Assembly: GCA_030528665.1 (NCBI GenBank)
Contig: JAUMYK010000047.1
Coordinates: forward strand, 1-5,263
Reading direction: 5' to 3'
Length of the DNA stretch: 5,263 nucleotides
DNA from: a bacterium
GTDB taxonomy: Bacteria; Patescibacteria; JAEDAM01; Absconditabacterales; Absconditicoccaceae
Made by a program: the position numbers and the translations under genes. Shown one piece after another: positions 1 to 5,263 of this stretch. The first letter of the stretch is position 1, and each line of letters starts with the position of its first letter. The notes below the pieces were generated by a model. The model made no database searches and was not told the origin of the DNA. It saw only the letters and a list, made by a program, of their open reading frames with translations.

Positions 1-8
1 TGAGGGAG

Positions 9-1622
9 GTGATGAGCGAAGCGAGGCGGAGGGAGCTTGATCAAGTCCGGAATGACCAGCTTTTTGAAACTCTTTACTCCAAATACTTCATAGTAAACAA
101 AGAGAGAGATCAATTGAGAATGTTTTTTTATAGTCAGATTTTTGCTTTTCTCAAAAAAATCACTACAATAGAGCCAAGCTTTATTTTTACGGATGCTCGG
201 ATGCCACAGCCAAAAAACTGCAGCTGGACACAAAAACTTAAACAACTCATTCATATTCCAGTTTCGATTAGATGGGTCTCACTCTCACTATTTCTCTTTA
301 TGATGGGATGGGGGCTAGGAGGAGATACCTTCTTTTCTATCTATATCAAAGAAATTATCGGTACAGGCATAGGACTTACTCTTATTGGAACACTGCTTCC
401 AATCATCAAACTCCTCATCGTCATTCCAATTTGAATTCTCAATGATCAATGAAACTCTAGATATCTCCTTCTCTGTGGAAAAATTTTTTATGCTCTTTCT
501 GGTTTTTTTTACTTTATGGCAGGTATCGAACACTCAGCAACACTCCTTATTTTAGCGGTTATTATCAATGGAGTTGCGAGCTCTACGATGTTTACAACCT
601 ATCGTACCCTTTATGGTAAAAAGAGTCAAACTCGTAATCGTAGTCAGATTTTTGGGGTCTATTTTTCTAGTATCAATCTCGCCTATGTGATCGGAGCGAT
701 GATTAGTACTGTGCTGGTCAAATATCTTGATCTGCCATATATGTACCTATTTGTAGTGATTTTTGCATTACTTTCGATCCTGCAAGATGGCAAGATTCAA
801 GATTTTCTTCATCGTAATTTCTCAAAAAGCCGACACAAATATCGTAAAAAACAAGAAAAAAACCTGAATCTCGACTACGAAGTCAACGAAGACCTCATCA
901 CAGTCCAAAAAGTGATCGGTAAAAAAGGGATTTTGCTGAGCTTTTTTAGAGAGGTGTTTTCTCTGTGAGCGTGGAAGAGGATGTTTCAAGCACTCCAGAG
1001 CTATGGCTGGCCAATGTATGTCGCACTCTCTTCGCAGTCTCTGGTCAATTTTATCAATTATGTCAGCTTTCTGTTTATTCCGCTGATCGCGATAGGCAAC
1101 AACCTCTCTCTCTCTGAAATCGCAATCCTCTTTGCAGTTATGAGAGTGCCTTATCTAGTTAATATCTTGATCGGAAATGTCGGGGATAAATACAACAAAA
1201 AAATCCTGATTACTTTGCTCATTTTGGCAGCATCGGTGCTATTTTTCCTGCTAGGGAATGCGCATAGCTTTCCTACGATTGTAGCAATCAGTTTTGGACT
1301 CTCTTTGGTGGTAGCGATTTTTCAGCCGATTGCTGCGGCACTGATTCTCGGCTATGCCAAGAGCAAGGATAAGGGACTCATCGCAGGAATGCAAGAATTT
1401 ACAGGAAAGATTGGAGAAATTGTAGGATCACTTGGATTTGGAATCCTTACCACAATCCTTGGTATGCACTATGCTTTCCAAATTTTAGGTCTTGGACTCT
1501 TTGTCCTAGGAGCCTATCTCCTTACCAAAAAACTCCTCCGCTACCGCACCAGAGACAACGAAGCAGATAAAGAACGCAAAGCCCATATCTCCTATTTTCA
1601 GCCTAAAGGTACGGAAACCTAA
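9..1622 (+). CDS. MFS transporter, 12-TM type, TGA read as Gly (5' end uncertain)
   Basis: Likely inner-membrane secondary transporter of the major facilitator superfamily; substrate unknown. It forms one frame only if TGA at 432, 450 and 966 is read as Gly (residues 142, 148 and 320 counted from GTG 9). It then ends at TAA 1620-1622. Two six-helix halves are visible: TM1 near residues 88-112 and TM6 ending near 250, then a charged central loop, then TM7-12 from about 336. The TM2/TM3 loop reads PIGILNDQGNSRYLLL, a good match to MFS motif A (G-x-L-x-D-x-x-G), and both of its glycines are TGA codons. A second copy, GNVGDKYNKK, lies at 389-398. The frame is open to the left edge. GTG 9 and ATG 12 sit in a repeat-like stretch with an AGGGAGG sequence too close to them, and ATG 120 would give 500 residues and still keep all helices. 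ATG 120 may be the true start. Fold confidence is high, start confidence low. Confidence 0.85.
14..56. repeat. Possible extragenic-repeat remnant at the 5' end of the MFS gene
   Basis: The segment GATCAAGTCCGGAATGAC (39-56) has the reverse complement GTCATTCCGGACTTGATC. I recall closely similar sequences as common dispersed intergenic repeats in many bacterial genomes, often mis-translated as short ORFs. The GAGCGAAGC 9-mer at 14-22 recurs at 1628-1636, just after the MFS stop codon. Composition here is richer in G and C than the gene that follows. The family assignment is from memory, and only one fairly complete copy is in the window, so this is tentative. If correct, translation of the MFS gene probably starts downstream of it. 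Confidence 0.3.
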
Positions 1623-1758
1623 AAGGGGAGCGAAGCAAGCCCCAAAGATGAAGTATGAAGCCACCGCTCCTCAATACAAAAAAGACTATTTATGATTGCA
1701 AAGGAGGGGAAAAACTCTATACTCTGAGTCAGATTTATAGCTCTTTTTTGTACGACAT
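1623..1758 (+). other. Intergenic region with inverted repeat and isolated SD-like sequence
   Basis: This 136-base gap between the MFS stop and the prepilin peptidase start holds no gene that I can support. It contains GGAGCG at 1627-1632 with its complement CGCTCC at 1665-1670, and alternatively GGGG 1625-1628 facing CCCC 1640-1643. Either could fold after the MFS stop, but no T-run follows, so a standard intrinsic terminator is not supported. AAGGAGG at 1701-1707 is a textbook Shine-Dalgarno sequence, yet no ATG, GTG or TTG lies within 15 bases downstream. A 30-codon frame (ATG 1648 to TAG 1738-1740, with one TGA) crosses the gap and stops 18 bases before the next gene. It has no ribosome binding site and no recognisable features. 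Confidence 0.4.
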
Positions 1759-2613
1759 ATGATTTTTTGACTCTGTATTGCTGTTCTTTTAGGGCTGATT
1801 TTTGGCTCTTTTGGTTCTGTGATTTTGTCGAGATGGGGAGAGAGTACCACACTCCAACAGGCAAGCTCAATTCTCCGAGGGAGGTCTGCCTGCCCACATT
1901 GCAAGCATCGCCTTTCTGCTTGGGATTTGGTTCCTTTGCTGAGTTTTTTGTTGCAGGGAGGGAAGTGTCGCTACTGTCACAAACCGATTGCTCGACTCTA
2001 TCCTATTCTTGAACTCTGATCAGCCCTAATTTTTGGACTCCTGTATCGAAAGCTCGCAGCGCTTGGGCTGGGGACACTCATTTTTTGGACTGCAAGTAGT
2101 TGGATTTTGTGGCTCTTGATTGTCTATGATGTACTCCGATATGAGGTGCATATTCCGCTGGTACTGGTAGGAGGAGGATTGTTGGTGTTTGCATTGATCA
2201 CGCAACTCTTTCCCTTGAGTATTTTGTGGGGTGGGGTAGTGTTTTTTGGCTTTTTTATGCTGATGTATTGGGGGGCAAAATGGCTTGTCCAGATCAAGTA
2301 TCAGCTCAAAGAAGAAGGAATCTGATTTGGAGATGTGATTATCGCTCCTTACCTCGGATGTCTCCTCTATGCAGGCTTACCTTTGGAGATGGTAGCTCTG
2401 GACAAAGCACTGGTATTTCTCTTTTTCCTGACGATTAGCGGTGGGGTGGGGATTCTCCGATACCTTATCCAAAACAGATACTATCAGAGCAAAGCAAGCT
2501 TTTTGACGCCCAAAATGGCAGATCAAGCCGTACCTTTTCTCCCATCAATGATTATCGGTGTAGGAATTATGATCCTCTATCACCGTTCGCTCTTTAGCTT
2601 GTTTGGATTTTAG
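1759..2613 (+). CDS. pilD: Type IV prepilin peptidase (PilD/A24 family), TGA read as Gly
   Basis: Membrane aspartic protease that cleaves the leader of type IV prepilins or pseudopilins and, in bifunctional members, N-methylates the new N-terminus. It has 284 residues, the usual family length, and stops at TAG 2611-2613. Residues 1-25 form TM1 with GSFGSVILSR, matching the family GSFLNVVIYR region. The cytoplasmic zinc-binding loop follows: CPHC (45-48), DLVPLLSFLLQGGK, CRYC (70-73), then YPILEL (81-86). The catalytic aspartates are Asp124 (YDVLRYEVHIP) and Asp192 (GFGDV). The C-terminal AVPFLPS helix start at 257-263 is also typical. Gly4, Gly87 and Gly189 are TGA codons, and Gly189 is the first Gly of GxGD. 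The intact CxxC pairs suggest that methylase function is retained. ATG 1759 is the only start after the in-frame TAG at 1738-1740, though no SD precedes it at normal spacing. The residue after GDV is Ile where many family members have Lys. Confidence 0.95.
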
Positions 2614-2616
2614 GAG
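2612..2616 (+). promoter_or_regulatory. SD-like AGGAG overlapping the pilD stop codon
   Basis: AGGAG shares bases with the pilD TAG stop and ends only 2 bases before ATG 2619. That is closer than the usual 5-9, but no other start in this frame would keep the first membrane helix. The arrangement suggests translational coupling: ribosomes finishing pilD would start the next gene. This supports a shared operon. Confidence 0.4.
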
Positions 2617-2618
2617 CT

Positions 2619-3509
2619 ATGTTTTCGAGAAAAAAAATCAGGTTTTTTGGTACTTGTATCCTGTGTGCTGGACTGTATACGAGCTTTGTGATGCAGCTCT
2701 TTTGGCAAAAAAATATCCTCTTGTCGGCACTGTTGTTTTGTCTGCTCTTTGTGGGCTTGATCTTTTGGGCGATCGATATGAGAAAGCTCCCTCAAGGCTG
2801 GATTTGGCTAGGATTGCTACTTCTGGGAGGAGGGATTTGACCCTGGATTCCTGATGCGACTTGGCAGACCTTGACTGCTTTTATACTCTCATTGCTGAGT
2901 ATTGGGATTTTGATTAGGTTTTTGAGGAGTTATTTTGCCAATGTGAGAAAGATTATATGGCTACAGTATTTTACAAGTGGAGGTTACCTTTTTACGTTGC
3001 TCACGACCATTCTTTTTGGATTTGCTTTACTGGGACTCAATAGCAAGTTTCCTTTTCAATGTGAGCAGATCACAACCTGGAGCCAAAAGCTCATCAGCAC
3101 TTCTACAAGTCCGCTCCAGTTTGGGAGTCAGCTCCTGCACGAACAGAGCCAGTCCCCTCTAGAGCCTACTGAGTACACCGAGTCACTGTCCGAAGAGGGA
3201 GAATTTCAAAAAACAGTTGGAAAAATCTGGACTCAACTCAAGGGCAACCTCCGAACAGGACTCATCGACACCCAAAGAACGATCAATCAGCAGGTTTGCA
3301 CGATCATTATCAAACAACTCAGCAAAGTCTATCAAAATCCACTCTTTCAGATTGGAGCAATTTTTGCGATGTATCTGCTCTTTTATGGGGTGATTAGGCT
3401 TTTAGTTTGGATGATTACGCTGTTAGGCTATGTGGTCTTTTGGATCACAAAGCGGTGTGGACTCTATCCTACGCACAAGATTGAGCTTCCTGTAGAGGAA
3501 GTAGACTAG
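2619..3509 (+). CDS. Polytopic membrane protein of unknown function, downstream of pilD
   Basis: I do not recognise a family. The 296-residue product is one frame if TGA 2838 is Gly74, and it ends at TAG 3507-3509. Predicted helices by eye are 9-29, 33-52, 60-77, 82-102 and 122-140, then a hydrophobic stretch at 245-276 that is one long helix or a hairpin. Positive charges (RKKIR at the N-terminus, DMRK at 53-56, the 100-111 Arg/Lys loop) fall on one side, giving a cytoplasmic N-terminus. This places residues 141-244, about 100 polar residues rich in Gln, Ser and Thr, outside the membrane. That domain holds Cys148 and Cys227, which could form a disulfide. The C-terminus is short and acidic (PVEEVD). 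The 5-base gap to pilD argues for co-transcription, so a pilus-assembly or envelope role is possible, but that is inference from position only. Confidence 0.8.
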
Positions 3510-3662
3510 TAGGATGTATACGACTTGTGCCGCCTTGCGTTTGGATCAGATTGCCATAGTTTTTTGAGCTGTGATTTTTTCGTTTTTTTTCTTGTTTTTT
3601 AAAAGGAAAAGAATAGAAACTTGATTGTAAAATGCTTTTATTTTTCTTTGTACCTAAAAAAA
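3510..3662 (+). other. T-rich intergenic spacer before the LRR protein gene
   Basis: This 153-base gap has no supported gene. Four T-runs of 6, 6, 8 and 6 bases lie between 3560 and 3600, but I find no strong stem before any of them, so a terminator is only possible. TAAAAT at 3628-3633 resembles a -10 box about 30 bases before ATG 3663, but no good -35 lies 16-18 bases upstream of it. AAAGGA at 3602-3607 could be an SD for an alternative TTG start at 3621, which would put 14 extra residues in front of the signal peptide and is less likely. Confidence 0.35.
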
Positions 3663-5263
3663 ATGTATGTAAAACATCGAAAACTGATCTTGTTGTCCGT
3701 TGTTTGTGTGGTATGCACACTGGTTCAGCATCCAGTGTTTGCCTATACTTCTACTCTCAATCCACAGGCTCCAGCAACGGCACCAGACAGCTATGTCATC
3801 AATATCCCTGATGCGAATCTCAAAGCCGCACTCAATCAGATTATTGCTAATGTTTCTCCTGTTTCAACGAGAACTCCAGATCAAAGTATTACCGTAAAAG
3901 ATGCTAAAAGGGTTTCACTGATGTATTGACCACAATCTCTCAATACCAAAGGTATTACCAATCTCGAGGGAATACAGTATTTTACTAATGTAAACTCTCT
4001 CTATGTAGTGAATAATACTCCAAATATTACGGATACTCCGCTCAATATTCGCCCACTGCAGGCACTAAAAAACCTAAAAACCTTGATTATTTCGAGAAAC
4101 AATCTTCCTCAAAATCTCCTAGAAGAGGTAATTCCTCATCTTACGCTTTTGGAAACTTTGGATATTGCAAGAAATAGAGCCACAGATTTGACTCCACTCT
4201 TGACTCCTCTCAATAATCTTCGTGCTTTAACACTTGAGGGAAATAAATTTACTACACTTGATGCTTTGATAACAAAAACAGGATTAACCTATCTCAATCT
4301 CAATGCCAATACGCTTTCAAATACAGAAATACAAAAACTCTGAGCATTGACCAACCTCAAAACACTTCTTATCAGTGCGATCCTACCAGCAAATACCTTC
4401 TCAGACCTCAGCTTTTTGGCTTCACTCAACCAACTTGAAGATTTGCGTCTCAATAATAATAGAGCCATCACGACACTTGAGTCAGCTCTTGCTTCAAAAA
4501 ATACCTTGAAGAGATTAGAAATTATCAATAATGAATTGAGTGAGGATGTCTTGCCACAAGTTGCACAATTTACCAATATAACTGAGATCAGAGCAGGTGG
4601 TAATAAGTTGTATGATATTTCTTCACTTGCTTCATTACATCAGATTACTGAGGCATCAAAGTCCTCATTTCCTGATCAAGTCGCTACCAAGACTACCCTA
4701 ACTCAGGTGCTACCAAATCCAATAAAAAATAGAGATGGCTCTATTGTGCCGATAACTGAAACAATTGATGTTATCAATGTCGATGCTTCAGGAACTCCAG
4801 ATCAAAATGGAGGATATATAAAGGTAAAGAAAGAGGGACAGGGAACGGTAACAGTAAATTGGCAAGCTCCATTGACTCCAGAGCTTCACAAGCATTTTTC
4901 AGGTATCTTGACGATCAATTATGATATTGACCTCACGCCACCAACAGTTACGATTACCTCTCCGACTTCCATCACTGCTGCTAATGCGACTACCTATCCA
5001 GTGACAGGAACCTGTAGTGAAATCGGAAAACCAGTAACAATAACAATTTGAACCCTAACTCCTTTGACCGTAAACTGTGAAGCAGGAGGTATCTTTAGTC
5101 TGGCAGGTGGAGATGTCTCTTCACTTCCTGAGGGAAATATCGATATTACCGCCTCACAAGAAAATAGGAGTGCTGTCAAAGGGGAAACAACTACCACTGT
5201 GCAAAAAGACACAACCCCACCGACAATCACAATCACTAATGCAAATACCGATCCCGCTCAAAG
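3663..5263 (+). CDS. Secreted internalin-like LRR/Ig-repeat surface protein, 3' end beyond window
   Basis: Probable exported adhesin or binding protein; 533 residues are visible and the gene runs off the right edge. TGA at 3927, 4341 and 5049 is read as Gly89, Gly227 and Gly463. ATG 3663 gives a classic signal peptide: MYVKHRK, a hydrophobic core at 8-21, and probable cleavage after HPVFA (residue 27). Residues 44-104 resemble the internalin-type cap (INIPDANLKAALN, then SITVKDAK, then KGITNLEGIQ). About nine leucine-rich repeats of 22-28 residues follow (roughly 107-325), with the LxxLxxLxLxxN pattern, for example LETLDIARN, LRALTLEGN and LEDLRLNNN. Residues 350-423 are all-beta and resemble the internalin inter-repeat region (KNRDGSIVP). 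Ig-like modules begin at LTPPTVTIT (424) and TTPPTITIT (517), spaced 93 residues apart; the first has Cys451 and Cys472, a possible disulfide. No ligand can be named. Membrane or wall anchoring would lie outside the window. Confidence 0.88.

Noticed and set aside
64..96. Promoter TTGAAA (64-69) with a -10 near 87-96 upstream of ATG 120
   Set aside because: The -35 match is fair, but the candidate -10 boxes (TTCATA, CATAGT, TAGTAA) are poor or badly spaced. It is not strong enough to annotate.
315..533. Minus-strand ORFs, here and at 1619-1904, 2610-2795, 3469-3720, 4289-4576 and 4994-5236
   Set aside because: All lie mainly opposite well-supported plus-strand genes or intergenic sequence and show no domain, signal or start context.
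1648..1740. 30-residue ORF between the MFS gene and pilD
   Set aside because: It needs one TGA read as Gly, has no ribosome binding site and overlaps the inverted repeat, and its sequence has no recognisable feature. It is too short to separate from chance.
432..2325. Selenocysteine or programmed readthrough at TGA
   Set aside because: Ten events in four unrelated genes, at positions where the families have Gly and not Cys or Sec, do not fit selenocysteine insertion or occasional readthrough.
3486..3501. Hairpin CTTCCT-GTAG-AGGAAG as a terminator of the membrane protein gene
   Set aside because: A 6-bp stem with a 4-base loop is present but lies inside the coding end and is followed by TAGACTAGTAGG, not a T-run.
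9..5051. The pieces between TGA codons as separate short genes or decaying pseudogenes
   Set aside because: Every junction stays in the same frame, no indels or TAA/TAG interrupt, and conserved motifs run across the TGA positions. Decay would give mixed lesions, not only TGA.
1..5263. tRNA, rRNA, CRISPR array or transposase
   Set aside because: I looked for cloverleaf-like sequence, regularly spaced direct repeats and transposase motifs and saw none. The Gly tRNA expected to read TGA is not in this window.

Overview
The window reads as a piece of a bacterium in which TGA means glycine and is not a stop (NCBI translation table 25). That code is known from the Candidate Phyla Radiation lineages Gracilibacteria (BD1-5) and Absconditabacteria (SR1). 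Read with the standard bacterial code, the plus strand breaks into about ten short ORFs. With TGA as Gly, these join in frame into four clean genes, all on the plus strand, and the three that end inside the window stop at TAA or TAG. Ten in-frame TGA codons are seen (432, 450, 966, 1768, 2017, 2323, 2838, 3927, 4341, 5049). Several fall on family-conserved glycines: two in the MFS loop motif and one in the GxGD catalytic motif of the prepilin peptidase. I cannot choose between the two lineages from this window alone. Arg-like use of CGA leans mildly toward Gracilibacteria.

Layout: (1) 9-1622, a major facilitator superfamily transporter whose 5' end is uncertain and still open at the left edge; its first ~50 bases resemble an extragenic repeat. 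(2) 1623-1758, an intergenic stretch with an inverted repeat and a strong Shine-Dalgarno-like sequence that has no start codon at normal distance. (3) 1759-2613, a complete type IV prepilin peptidase (PilD family). (4) 2619-3509, a polytopic membrane protein of unknown function, only 5 bases behind the peptidase and probably in its operon. (5) 3510-3662, a T-rich intergenic spacer. (6) 3663 to the right edge, a secreted internalin-like protein with a signal peptide, an N-terminal cap, about nine leucine-rich repeats, an all-beta linker and at least two Ig-like modules; it continues beyond the window.

How they may work together (inference): the prepilin peptidase implies type IV pili or a related pseudopilus system. 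The membrane protein translated with it could belong to the same envelope apparatus. The LRR/Ig protein looks like a surface adhesin. In small-genome CPR bacteria, many of which live attached to host cells, pili and LRR/Ig surface proteins fit a host-attachment role, but nothing in this sequence proves it. The MFS transporter is separate, with no visible substrate clue.
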